From NCBI GenBank assembly GCA_025451215.1, contig JANWKU010000033.1:1-53448 (forward strand): 53,448 nt of DNA. The letters are read 5' to 3'. Both the position numbers and the translations under genes were made by a program. Below the pieces are notes generated by a model. That model worked only from the letters and a program-made list of their open reading frames with translations. It did no database searches and had not been told where the DNA came from. Position 1 is the stretch's first letter. The number at the start of each line of letters is the position of its first letter. This stretch comes from Terriglobales bacterium. GTDB lineage: Bacteria > Acidobacteriota > Terriglobia > Terriglobales > Acidobacteriaceae. Below are positions 8,303-16,972 of the stretch, one piece after another.

Positions 8303-9559
8303 CTATTTCCTGATTTGTCCCGTTCCGACAACTTCATATTTGGTTGAGGTTAGTTCCTCAAGCGCAAATGGCCCGCGGCAGTGGAGCTTCTGCGTGCTGA
8401 TGCCCATCTCCGCTCCGAAGCCGAACTCGGCGCCATCGGTAAACCGCGTAGAGGCATTCCAGTACACCGCAGCGGAATCCACTAAACGAAGAAAGCGGCG
8501 GGCATTTTCTTCAACGTTCGTCACGATGGAATCGGAATGCTGCGTGGAATATTGATTGATGTGGCGAATTGCTTCGTCCACATTGGAGACCACATGCACT
8601 GCCATGCAAAGCCTTAGATACTCCTCGCCCCAATCTTGTTCGGTCGCCAGAGCAACCGCCTGACCATGCGCAAGCTTGCGGCTCTCGACATCGCCGCGCA
8701 CTTCGACGCCTGCTTCAATCAGCTTCTTAACAATGCGCGGCACGTATTCCGCAGCAATACTGTGATGTACCAGTAGTTTTTCCGCGGCATTGCAGACGGA
8801 GGGCCGCTGGGTCTTGGCGTTGATCACAATGGAATCCGCCATTGCGAGGTCAGCCGACTCGTCCACGAAGACGTGGCAGTTCCCTGCTCCGGTCTCAATC
8901 ACCGGGACGGTGGAATTTTCCACTACGAACGAAATCAGGCCTTCGCCGCCGCGGGGAACGATCACATCCACCAGACCGCGGGCCTGAATCAGTTCGCCGA
9001 CCGATTCGCGGGTAGTCGAGTCCAAAAGTTCAACTGCTCCGTCAGGAATGCCCTTAACGCTATTCAGAATTTCCACCAGACGCTGGTTGCTGTGGATGGC
9101 CTCTTTGCCACCGCGCAACACAATCGCATTGCCGGTCTTCAGAGTGAGGGCAACTGTATCCACGGTCACATTGGGCCGCGATTCGTAAATGATCCCGACT
9201 ACGCCAAGCGGGACGCGGACCTTGCGAATGCGCAATCCGTTGGGCAATGTCCATTCTGAAACTATTTCATCTACCGGGTCCGCCAATGCGGCGACGTCGC
9301 GCACCCCCTTGGCCATCTCCGCGACGCGCTTGGGATTGAGCGTCAACCGCTCACGCATGGCGCCTTCCAGGCCGGAAAGCTGCAAGTCTTTTTCATTTGC
9401 CTGCAGGATGCTCGCGGCATTGGCTTCAATGGCGCTGGCGATGGCCGACAACAAAGCGTTCTTCTGTTCTGTCGAAAGTTGGACGAGTTCCGCCGCCGCC
9501 TTTCGTGAGCGCAAGAGTTTTTCGCGGGTTGTCGGTTGCGCAATTACAGTCGTCGCCAT
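8303..9559 (-). CDS. proA: Glutamate-5-semialdehyde dehydrogenase (gamma-glutamyl phosphate reductase)
   Basis: Second enzyme of proline biosynthesis: NADPH-dependent reduction of gamma-glutamyl phosphate to glutamate-5-semialdehyde. The 418-residue length is normal. The aldehyde-dehydrogenase-like fold is recognisable from GVVGIIYESRPNVTVD, NAIVLRGGKEA, VIVPRGGEGLI and the catalytic cysteine in KTQRPSVCNAAEKLL. The C-terminal FTDGAEFGFGAEMGISTQKLHCRGP is the ProA signature. It begins 2 bases after the stop of proB, so the two are one operon. Confidence 0.97.
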   Translation of the reverse strand: MATTVIAQPTTREKLLRSRKAAAELVQLSTEQKNALLSAIASAIEANAASILQANEKDLQLSGLEGAMRERLTLNPKRVAEMAKGVRDVAALADPVDEIVSEWTLPNGLRIRKVRVPLGVVGIIYESRPNVTVDTVALTLKTGNAIVLRGGKEAIHSNQRLVEILNSVKGIPDGAVELLDSTTRESVGELIQARGLVDVIVPRGGEGLISFVVENSTVPVIETGAGNCHVFVDESADLAMADSIVINAKTQRPSVCNAAEKLLVHHSIAAEYVPRIVKKLIEAGVEVRGDVESRKLAHGQAVALATEQDWGEEYLRLCMAVHVVSNVDEAIRHINQYSTQHSDSIVTNVEENARRFLRLVDSAAVYWNASTRFTDGAEFGFGAEMGISTQKLHCRGPFALEELTSTKYEVVGTGQIRK

Positions 9560-9561
9560 AA

Positions 9562-10314
9562 TTAACTTTTCCCATCATGGGGCGGAAAGTATGTTCCTAT
9601 TTTACGTTCCATACCCGAAGGAATTGCGGAAGGATGCCGCCCGTTCACGATCGCCACATGCACTCCGGATTCGCTCGCCGCCTTCGCTGCCCGCAATTTG
9701 GAGCGCATACCGCCGCGCCCCAGATTGGATTTGCCGTCACATAAGGCTTCCATCTCGGCTGTAAGTTTGCGGATGGTGCGCACAATCTTTGGACGCTTGC
9801 CGTTGGGCACGTAAAAGCCATCCACATCGGTGAGCAACAGCAACCAATCCGCATTCACAGCGGTCGCCAACAATCCGCTAAGCTCGTCATTGTCGCCAAA
9901 TGCTCCTACCAGTTCGCGTACGGAAACACTGTCATTTTCATTGATGACGGGGACTACGCCCAGCTTCAAAAGTTCGTTCAGCGCGTTCTGCAGATTTTTG
10001 TAGCGCACCGGCGAGGTAAAGTCATCGTTTGAAAGCAGGAGTTGCGCCACTACCTTCTTACCGAAAAAAAGCTGCTCATAGGTATGCATCAGCAGACTCT
10101 GGCCGACGGCAGCGCAGGCCTGCATTTGAGGCACGCTTGAGGGCTTCTCTTTCAATCCAAGGTGCACCATGCCGGAAGCTATCGCGCCGGAGCTGACGAC
10201 CAGATATTCGTGCCGCGACAAGTCCAGCTGGTCCACGAGGGCGCGCATTCGCACGGTGTCGATCTTCCCACCGGGGGCAATCAGGCTGGTGCCGACTTTG
10301 ATGACCAGGCGCAT
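9562..10314 (-). CDS. proB: Glutamate 5-kinase, short form without PUA domain
   Basis: First step of proline biosynthesis: ATP-dependent phosphorylation of glutamate. The amino-acid-kinase fold is clear from LVIKVGTSLI, VVSSGAIASGM, PVINENDSVSV, FGDNDELSGLLATAVNADWLLLLTDVDG and GRGGMRSKLRAA. At 250 residues it lacks the C-terminal PUA domain of the roughly 370-residue E. coli enzyme, so it is a genuine short form; the frame ends naturally at KIGTYFPPHDGKS. Feedback by proline acts through the kinase domain and may remain. It is the first gene of a proBA operon, divergent from the exported protein at 10417. Confidence 0.95.
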   Translation of the reverse strand: MRLVIKVGTSLIAPGGKIDTVRMRALVDQLDLSRHEYLVVSSGAIASGMVHLGLKEKPSSVPQMQACAAVGQSLLMHTYEQLFFGKKVVAQLLLSNDDFTSPVRYKNLQNALNELLKLGVVPVINENDSVSVRELVGAFGDNDELSGLLATAVNADWLLLLTDVDGFYVPNGKRPKIVRTIRKLTAEMEALCDGKSNLGRGGMRSKLRAAKAASESGVHVAIVNGRHPSAIPSGMERKIGTYFPPHDGKS

Positions 10315-10416
10315 AAGTTGAGTATCTAATGTAACAATTCTGGGGCGGACTGGCCACGTTGTAGCGCGAACCGGCGCTCCATTCTGCTATAGTAGCCCCA
10401 TTCTTGGAGGGCTCTT

Positions 10417-11199
10417 ATGCGAGGCTCTTCCGCGCTTTTGCTGCTTATTGTGGCGCTGCTTTTCTCTTTCGTTGCACTCACCGCCCAAACGCCTGAAGCG
10501 GGGGTACATGCTCCTGACGGCGGCACGTTCGAGAGAATCAATAGCATTCGAATATTGCCGATTCCAAACGCGCCCTTTTCCGGGACGGTCACGGCGGAGT
10601 GGACAAGAACTCTTGAAGACGGCACCAGCGTGACCACTACGAACTACCGTACGGTGATGCGCGACAGCATGGGCCGTATTTTCCAGGAGCGCCGATCCTT
10701 CGTTCCCAAGAACGGCGCGGAACAACCCAAAATTTTCCGTTTCGAGATAAGCGATCCGGCCACGCGCGTCCGGCGCACCTGCTTCCCCGCGAGTCGTGTA
10801 TGCAACGTGACGGGATATTTTGCGCTCACGAAAGTATATGTGCAGCCTGCTGGCCCGTTGGACAAAAATGGCGACCGGGTCTTGACACGGGAAGATCTGG
10901 GCCAGAACAGCATGAGCGGTCTGGATGTTACCGGGACCCGGGAAACGACAATCATCAGCATCGGCGTTATTGGAAATGACCGCCAGGTTTCTGTTACCAA
11001 GGAATTTTGGTATTCCCCCCAGCTGGGCCTAAACCTCTCGGTGAAGCGGGTTGATCCACGGAGCGGAACGGAGACTTTTACCGTCAGCGATATCAGCCTG
11101 ACCGAACCTGATCCGAAATACTTTGCCGTTCCAGCCGGATTCGCGGTGAATGACCATCGGCCCGGAAAGCAGCCAGCAACCAGCGTTGCGGTACACTAA
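10417..11199 (+). CDS. Exported protein of unknown function
   Basis: A 260-residue protein with a clear signal peptide (LLLLIVALLFSFVALTAQ) and no membrane segments after it. The mature part is beta-rich: FSGTVTAEWTRTLEDGTSVTTT, RTVMRDSMGRIFQERR, VTKEFWYSPQLGLNLSVKRVDPRSGTETFTVSDI. This phrase set recurs in acidobacterial secreted proteins, from memory only. Two cysteines (RRTCFPASRVCNV) could form a disulphide. GGAGG lies 7 bases before the ATG. I do not recognise a function. It precedes murI by 50 bases on the same strand. Confidence 0.75.
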   Translation: MRGSSALLLLIVALLFSFVALTAQTPEAGVHAPDGGTFERINSIRILPIPNAPFSGTVTAEWTRTLEDGTSVTTTNYRTVMRDSMGRIFQERRSFVPKNGAEQPKIFRFEISDPATRVRRTCFPASRVCNVTGYFALTKVYVQPAGPLDKNGDRVLTREDLGQNSMSGLDVTGTRETTIISIGVIGNDRQVSVTKEFWYSPQLGLNLSVKRVDPRSGTETFTVSDISLTEPDPKYFAVPAGFAVNDHRPGKQPATSVAVH

Positions 11200-11249
11200 A
11201 TTCGAGTAGAATCCTGCGGCATTTGTTCGCGGGAAACTCACCTCTCCCT

Positions 11250-12086
11250 ATGGACCGATCCAATCCCCGAACTACAATCGGCGTTTTTGATTCCGGCATG
11301 GGCGGATTGACCGTACTCAAGTCACTGCTGGAGCTGGTGCCGAATGCCAATTACCTCTACTTCGGCGACACAGCACGGCTTCCCTACGGATCAAAATCCG
11401 CAGAGACAGTAGCGAAATATGCATTGGGCGCGACCGACTTTTTGGAAAAGCAGGGCGCAAACCTGCTGGTGATCGCCTGCAATACGGCAACCGCACTGGC
11501 CTTCGTTCAAATTGCTCAAGCCGCACACGTTCCGGTCGTAGGTGTCGTGGAACCTGGCGCCGAGCATGCCGCTTCGGCCAGCAAGAAACGCAAAGTGGTG
11601 GTGATTGGCACCGAAGCTACCGTCAATAGCCACGCCTATCGCAAAGCTCTGGAAGCGCGCGGTGTGCAGGCCCGGGAGAAAGCTTGCCCGTTATTCGTGC
11701 CTCTCGTCGAAGAAGGATGGGCGGAGCATTCCGTGACCGAGCAAGTTGCCCGCATCTATCTGGATGAGGCATTTAGCGACGGGTTCGAATCCGCCGACGT
11801 ACTGGTTCTGGGATGCACGCATTATCCGCTGATAAAATCCGTGCTCGACCGCATGACCATGCCGGGGGTAGAGATAGTGGATTCTGCGGAATCCACGGCC
11901 CAAGTTGTTGCGGAGAAGCTGAGAACCGGAAAGTCGGCGCCGGAAACCGATAACAGAACCCCTGCGGTCGGCGCTCCCACCCTGAAGTTCTTCGCTACCG
12001 ATTCCGTCGAGAAATTCCGCAAACTGGGCGCGAAATTTCTGGGTCGTCCAATTGATTTTGTTCAACATGTGGATCTGAAGGAATAA
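11250..12086 (+). CDS. murI: Glutamate racemase
   Basis: Makes D-glutamate for peptidoglycan by cofactor-independent racemisation. The two catalytic cysteines are present in VIACNTATA and VLGCTHYPLI, and the substrate loop in IGVFDSGMGGLTVLK and YFGDTARLPYG. At 278 residues the length is typical. The ATG at 11250 begins a protein aligned with the family; a TTG at 11223 would add nine residues. A strong terminator follows 23 bases after the stop. Confidence 0.96.
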   Translation: MDRSNPRTTIGVFDSGMGGLTVLKSLLELVPNANYLYFGDTARLPYGSKSAETVAKYALGATDFLEKQGANLLVIACNTATALAFVQIAQAAHVPVVGVVEPGAEHAASASKKRKVVVIGTEATVNSHAYRKALEARGVQAREKACPLFVPLVEEGWAEHSVTEQVARIYLDEAFSDGFESADVLVLGCTHYPLIKSVLDRMTMPGVEIVDSAESTAQVVAEKLRTGKSAPETDNRTPAVGAPTLKFFATDSVEKFRKLGAKFLGRPIDFVQHVDLKE

Positions 12087-12109
12087 AGCACGGACTGGAA
12101 TTCAATAAG

Positions 12110-12134
12110 AAAAGGCCGCCATAGGCGGCCTTTT
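12110..12134 (+). terminator. Bidirectional terminator between murI and tonB
   Basis: A perfect 11-bp stem (AAAAGGCCGCC with GGCGGCCTTTT) has a 3-nt ATA loop. It supplies a U-run in both orientations and sits between two convergent genes, so it should end both transcripts. Confidence 0.9.
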
Positions 12135-12152
12135 CGTGTTTCGCAAACAAAA

Positions 12153-13178
12153 TCAGTAGAGGTGAAATTCCACTTGGACAGTAACCGCCACTGCCACCGG
12201 ACGGCCATCCTTCATCGCTGGCTGGAATGTCCATCCCTTCACGGCTTCGATTGCTTTCTCATCCAGTCCGAGACCAAGCGTACGCGCCACGTGGATGTTG
12301 CTGGTCCGTCCATCCGGCCCGACGATCAGGTTTAGAACGCAAGTTCCCTGATACTTCGCCTTGCGGGCTTCTTCTGAGTATTCAGGGTCAGGAGTAGAAA
12401 GAGGTTTGGGAGCGGAAACTCCGCCGCCCACCCGGAACACTCCGCCGCCAGTTCCGCCTCCATGCCCAGGGCCAAACCCAGGGCCTTCGCCCACGCCCAC
12501 GCCGCCACCTGCGCCACTACCAATGCCGCCGCTAGCTCCAACGCCATTGGAAGGCGGTCCGGAAGGAATAGCCGCCATCGGATTGCCCAGGTTCGGCATG
12601 TTGTTCATGGAGATTTTTACCTGCGGAGGAACCACAACCGTAGGGGCGACCGCCAGTTTAGGATTCTGGTTCCGCACCACCACCATGGGCGGCGTTATTT
12701 GCTGCATGTCGAGCTTGGGCAGCTTGCCCTTGGGCGCCTGGAATTTATCGCGATCTCCACCGCCTCCGCCGCCGCCAACCTGCGTTTTGGATGGCTTTAG
12801 GACGGGGGTGTCGCTCACCGTGTAGGTGACCACTTCATCCGGCTTCACGATCGTCTTCACGATGCGACGGCCGAGAATGGTAATAACAATTATCGCCGTG
12901 ATAAGGATGATATGCGCGATGGTTGAGCCCAACATCCCATTCTTCTTGTTGTCGTAAAAGCCCCAGATGTCGCGAACTGGGATGGGCTTCGAAGTCAATA
13001 CGAGCGGGGGCAACTTCTTCGGAAAGAAGAAGTCGTCAAGATTCCGGAACAGGGACTTCAGAATTGACTGCTCTGAGTCCTTTGGTAACAAAAAACTGAG
13101 TTCAGGCTCAGGTTCCGGTACGGTGCGTGGAACGGTTTCTGCCATATTTGACCCGAGTTGTTTCTCTTCAGTTAACAT
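12153..13178 (-). CDS. Energy transducer TonB-family protein
   Basis: A 341-residue inner-membrane protein that would pass proton-motive energy to outer-membrane transporters. It has a cytoplasmic N-terminal part of about 85 residues, one transmembrane segment (IAHIILITAIIVITILG), a long flexible linker rich in Gly and Pro (GGGGGGG, then alternating GIGSGAGGGVGVGEG), and a C-terminal TonB domain. That domain reads PDPEYSEEARKAKYQGTCVLNLIVGPDGR followed by GLDEKAIEAVKGWTFQPA. The long N-terminal cytoplasmic part is unusual compared with the short one of E. coli TonB, but is seen in acidobacterial relatives. An alternative ATG 11 codons in (13145) is possible. It is divergent from ileS. Confidence 0.88.
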   Translation of the reverse strand: MLTEEKQLGSNMAETVPRTVPEPEPELSFLLPKDSEQSILKSLFRNLDDFFFPKKLPPLVLTSKPIPVRDIWGFYDNKKNGMLGSTIAHIILITAIIVITILGRRIVKTIVKPDEVVTYTVSDTPVLKPSKTQVGGGGGGGDRDKFQAPKGKLPKLDMQQITPPMVVVRNQNPKLAVAPTVVVPPQVKISMNNMPNLGNPMAAIPSGPPSNGVGASGGIGSGAGGGVGVGEGPGFGPGHGGGTGGGVFRVGGGVSAPKPLSTPDPEYSEEARKAKYQGTCVLNLIVGPDGRTSNIHVARTLGLGLDEKAIEAVKGWTFQPAMKDGRPVAVAVTVQVEFHLY

Positions 13179-13418
13179 CTTCTACATTTCAGGATGAGCA
13201 CTCGTCCTGCCAAGTTGCTTAGGAAATCGAGGCCATCATAAAATTATGTAAGTTCGCGTCTTAGCGTCGTGGTGCTTAAAACCACAACTTAGATGCGAAC
13301 CCTCGGGAAACGTCACTTGTAGAAAATTGTACATGTACACCCGGCAATTCCCACAAGGATTTGTAAATGCCTTGTAAACATACTTTGGGCCTCACCGGGA
13401 AAGATTACGGGGCTCTCG
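13179..13418. promoter_or_regulatory. tonB-ileS divergent region with three dyads
   Basis: No gene is seen here. Three dyad elements stand out: GTGGT/ACCAC (13269-13285, 7-nt loop), the perfect 12-bp palindrome TGTACATGTACA (13328-13339), and ACAAGG/CCTTGT (13353-13375). They may be binding sites for regulators of the divergent tonB gene or of ileS. No T-box leader features were found. Confidence 0.35.
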
Positions 13419-13448
13419 TGGACGGTTTCCCCTTCCCCTCCCTATAAT
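13419..13448 (+). promoter_or_regulatory. Sigma-70-type promoter of ileS
   Basis: TGGACG (13419-13424) and a consensus TATAAT (13443-13448) are separated by 18 bases. The -10 ends 35 bases before the chosen GTG start, giving a short leader. Confidence 0.6.
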
Positions 13449-13483
13449 GAAATAAAATCAATCATTTGGGAGAACCCTGCCGA

Positions 13484-16357
13484 GTGCCGTTCGAGTTGAA
13501 GTCCACCATAAATCTGCCGAAAACCGACTTTCCCATGAAGGCCAACCTGCCCCAGAATGAGCCAAAAATACTGGCGCGCTGGGAGCAAATGGGCATTTAT
13601 GAGCGCCTTCGCGAAGCCCGCAAGGGCGCGCCAATCTATGTTTTGCACGACGGCCCTCCTTACGCCAATGGTCCTTTGCATTTAGGCCACGCTCTCAACA
13701 AGTGCTTGAAGGATTTCATCGTAAAGTCAAAAACCATGGCTGGTTTCGATTCTCCGTATGTTCCGGGGTGGGACTGCCATGGACTTCCCATTGAAATCAA
13801 GGTTGACCAGAAACTTGGTGGCAAAAAGTTGCAAATGAAGCCGACCGATGTGCGCCTGGAGTGCAGAAAATATGCACAAAAGTTTCTCGACTTGCAGCGC
13901 GATCAGTTCAAAAGGCTGGCAGTATTTGGCCGCTTTGACAATCCCTATTCGACCATGACTCCGCAGTATGAGGCTGCGGTGCTGGCAACTTTTTACGCAT
14001 TTTTCGATAAGGGATTTATTTACAAGGGGCTGCGTCCGGTTTACTGGTGCATTCACGACCGCACGGCTTTGGCTGAAGCCGAAGTTGAATATGCGAACCA
14101 TACCAGCCCAGCGATCTATGTAAAGTATCGCTTGCAGTCTGATCCGCGAACCATTGATTCCGCGCTTGCGGATGTCCGCATGGCCGGCGATAAACCGATC
14201 TTCACCATCATCTGGACTACGACTCCGTGGACGTTGCCAGCCTCTATGGCCGTGGCGTTTCATCCCACGGAAGAGTATGTCGCGCTGGAGACGGAGAAGG
14301 AAATTTTCATCGTCGCGGAAACATTGGCGAATGCGGTTATGGAGAAGTGCGGATTTGCGAATGCCAAGCCCATCGCGCACTTCCCCGGCAAGAATGTTGA
14401 GCACGCATGGTTCTATCACCCATTCCTTCCCTGGGAGGAGCGTCGCGTTCTCGGTGTGCTTGCGGATTACGTCACTATGGACACGGGCACGGGCGTCGTC
14501 CACACCGCGCCTTCGCATGGCGCGGACGATTTTGCCACCGGCGTCCGTTATAAGCTTGACCTCAAAACCAATGTGGACGCTGCGGGCGTGATCCGCAATG
14601 GATTGCCTGAGTACGACGGCAAAAAAGTATTCGATGCTAATCCTTTGATCGTTGAGCTGTTGAAAAACCGGGGCGCGTTGTTGCATGCGGAAAAGCTGGA
14701 GCATTCCTATCCGCACTGCTGGCGGTGCCACAACCCCATCATCTTCCGTGCCACCGAGCAGTGGTTCATCTCCATGGAAACCGAGATGAAAGATGGCGGC
14801 ACACTACGCAGCCGAACGCTGGAACAAGTAAAAGATGTGAAATGGGACCCTGCCTGGGGCGAAGAACGATTCTCCAACATGATTGCCACCCGGCCCGATT
14901 GGTGCATCTCCCGCCAGCGCATTTGGGGCGTCCCGATTGCGGTGTTTCTCTGCGACGGCTGCGGCGAGCCGGTGAAAGATCCTTCCGTTCACAAGAAAAT
15001 CATTGAGCTGTTTGCCCGCTCTGGAGCGGATGCCTGGTACACGCCGGAAGCCGATGCCCTAGCAACAGGAATTCAATGCGCGAAGTGTGGCGGCAAAGGT
15101 TTTAAGAAAGAAACCGATATCGTGGACGTCTGGTTTGAGTCCGGATGCAGCCAGGCCGCAGTGCTCGGGCATGAACCGAACCTTCCCTGGCCGGCCGATC
15201 TTTACCTTGAGGGTGGCGACCAGTATCGCGGATGGTTTATGTCATCCATGCTTTGCGCCATGGGGACTCGTGGCAGCTCTCCCTACCATGGCGTGGTCAC
15301 GCCGGGCTGGACGCTCGACGAAAAAGGCCCGGCAATGTCGAAGTCCAAAGGCAACGACGTGGATCCGGTAGACATTTCCAATCGTCTGGGCGCAGAGATC
15401 GTCCGGCTGTGGGTCGCGTCGGTGGATTTTCGCGAGGACGTAGTAGGCTCCGAGCAGTTAATGCAGCGTATCGCGGAAAATTACCGCAAAATCCGCAATA
15501 CCTTTCGCTACATCTTGGGAAACTTGAGCGGATTCGATCCGCAACGCGATGCACTTCCCTTCGATCAATTGCAGGACATTGATCAGCACATGCTGCGGCA
15601 AACGGTCGCCATGTCGAAAGATATTCTGGGATGGTACGAGGAATTCGCCTTCCACAAAATCTACCATCGCGTGAATCATTTTTGTGTGGTCGAGCTGAGC
15701 GCGTTTTATTTCGATGTACTGAAAGACAGGCTTTACACTTCCGCTACTCATTCCAAAGCCCGCCGCTCGGCGCAAACGGCGATCTGGAAGATTGGGGAGG
15801 CCCTCGTGCGATTGCTGGCACCGCTCACCAGCTTTACCTGCGAGGAGCTTTGGCAATATTTGCCACACATGCCCGAGCGGCCAACCAGCGTGCATTTAGC
15901 GAAGTTTTCTGATCCGGCGGATCAACTGGGCACGGCGTCCCTTGTGGACGAAAAACAGCGCGACGACTGGGCCACAATTCAAAATGTTCGAGAAGAAGTA
16001 TTGAAGTCTCTGGAAGAGGCACGCAACGCCAAGGACAGCGTTATCGCCGGTGTGAATCTCGGAGCGCAAATCACCATCCAGGCTTCCGAGCCGGTCTATT
16101 CAGTTCTCGCCCGGCACAAAGATCAGTTACGTTATGTATTTATTGTTTCAGCCGTGGCATTGACACAATCTCCGGCTGGGAATAGAAGCGGCGCTCTGCA
16201 CATAACAGTCGAAAAGGCAGCAGGAGAGAAATGCGAGCGTTGCTGGAACTATTCGACCCATGTAGGCGAGAATTCCGTATATCCAACGATTTGCGAACGC
16301 TGCACCGCGGCCTTGAAGGAATTGGAAGCCGAAGCAGCCGCGGGTGAATCGAAATAA
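13484..16357 (+). CDS. ileS: Isoleucyl-tRNA synthetase
   Basis: Charges tRNA-Ile in the cytoplasm. This 957-residue class I synthetase has the HIGH motif as PYANGPLHLGHALNK, the KMSKS loop as AMSKSKGND, the editing domain with TTTPWTLPASMAVAF and TGTGVVHTAPSHGADDF, and a C-terminal zinc finger (CERCWNYSTHVG and CERCTAAL). This is the bacterial type of IleRS. The GTG at 13484 was chosen because GGGAG precedes it and the protein then aligns with the family start; a TTG at 13466 has no ribosome site. lspA follows 60 bases later, a common bacterial pairing. Confidence 0.97.
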   Translation: MPFELKSTINLPKTDFPMKANLPQNEPKILARWEQMGIYERLREARKGAPIYVLHDGPPYANGPLHLGHALNKCLKDFIVKSKTMAGFDSPYVPGWDCHGLPIEIKVDQKLGGKKLQMKPTDVRLECRKYAQKFLDLQRDQFKRLAVFGRFDNPYSTMTPQYEAAVLATFYAFFDKGFIYKGLRPVYWCIHDRTALAEAEVEYANHTSPAIYVKYRLQSDPRTIDSALADVRMAGDKPIFTIIWTTTPWTLPASMAVAFHPTEEYVALETEKEIFIVAETLANAVMEKCGFANAKPIAHFPGKNVEHAWFYHPFLPWEERRVLGVLADYVTMDTGTGVVHTAPSHGADDFATGVRYKLDLKTNVDAAGVIRNGLPEYDGKKVFDANPLIVELLKNRGALLHAEKLEHSYPHCWRCHNPIIFRATEQWFISMETEMKDGGTLRSRTLEQVKDVKWDPAWGEERFSNMIATRPDWCISRQRIWGVPIAVFLCDGCGEPVKDPSVHKKIIELFARSGADAWYTPEADALATGIQCAKCGGKGFKKETDIVDVWFESGCSQAAVLGHEPNLPWPADLYLEGGDQYRGWFMSSMLCAMGTRGSSPYHGVVTPGWTLDEKGPAMSKSKGNDVDPVDISNRLGAEIVRLWVASVDFREDVVGSEQLMQRIAENYRKIRNTFRYILGNLSGFDPQRDALPFDQLQDIDQHMLRQTVAMSKDILGWYEEFAFHKIYHRVNHFCVVELSAFYFDVLKDRLYTSATHSKARRSAQTAIWKIGEALVRLLAPLTSFTCEELWQYLPHMPERPTSVHLAKFSDPADQLGTASLVDEKQRDDWATIQNVREEVLKSLEEARNAKDSVIAGVNLGAQITIQASEPVYSVLARHKDQLRYVFIVSAVALTQSPAGNRSGALHITVEKAAGEKCERCWNYSTHVGENSVYPTICERCTAALKELEAEAAAGESK

Positions 16358-16417
16358 ATGTAATCCGTCCCTTGCGATAGGCGATTTAGAATATTGAAAA
16401 GGTTCTGATCTTCAAAC

Positions 16418-16912
16418 ATGCGAAAGTTTCATCTATTTATCGCTCTCGGCGTGGTGCTTCTGGACCGCATCACGAAGTCGGCAATTGCCAATAAGATGGC
16501 GATGTACAGCAGCATTCAGATCATTCCGAAGTTTTTCCGTATTACGCATGTCGAAAACACTGGAGCGGCCTTTGGGCTGTTTGCCGACTCTCCTTCGCAA
16601 TGGAAAATCTCCATACTAGTTTTATTTTCGGTTCTGGCGCTGGGCATTGTCGTGGCTTTGCTATGGCGCAATAGTCATGTCATGACCATGACCGGCGTTG
16701 GATTGTCTTTGATTCTGGGCGGCGCACTGGGAAACTTGTGGGACCGGCTGATGCATGGCCGGGTGGTAGATTTTCTGGTTTTCTACATCGGCCAATACCA
16801 ATGGCCGGCATTCAATGCAGCCGACAGCGCCATTGTGATTGGCGCCGGATTGCTGGTTTTTGAAATTCTTTTTGCGAAATCCCCGGCTGCCGCGAACCCT
16901 GCGGCGCATTGA
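16418..16912 (+). CDS. lspA: Lipoprotein signal peptidase (signal peptidase II)
   Basis: An inner-membrane aspartyl protease that removes the signal peptide from diacylglyceryl-modified prolipoproteins. At 164 residues with four hydrophobic segments it has normal size and topology. The catalytic aspartates are in NLWDRLMHGRVVDF and FNAADSAIVIG, and the family signatures VENTGAAFGLF and GGALGN are intact. It lies directly downstream of ileS in the same orientation, so the two are probably one transcript. The Ala/Pro-rich C-terminus is not conserved. Confidence 0.96.
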   Translation: MRKFHLFIALGVVLLDRITKSAIANKMAMYSSIQIIPKFFRITHVENTGAAFGLFADSPSQWKISILVLFSVLALGIVVALLWRNSHVMTMTGVGLSLILGGALGNLWDRLMHGRVVDFLVFYIGQYQWPAFNAADSAIVIGAGLLVFEILFAKSPAAANPAAH

Positions 16913-16972
16913 ACAGTTTCTTTCTCGCAGCGCTCTTTCCAATCGCTAGCTTCGAAATTTAGGTCTTTGAAT

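Noticed and set aside
11781-11792. GGGTTCGAATCC, which looks like a tRNA T-arm
   Set aside because: It lies inside murI, coding for conserved residues, and no acceptor stem or anticodon arm can be folded around it.
13449-13483. T-box or other leader regulation of ileS
   Set aside because: The leader between the predicted promoter and the start is far too short for a T-box and no attenuator hairpin is present.
13727-14731. 334-codon open frame antisense to ileS
   Set aside because: The plus strand encodes a complete, conserved synthetase; the antisense product is Arg/His/Ile rich and low in recognisable motifs.
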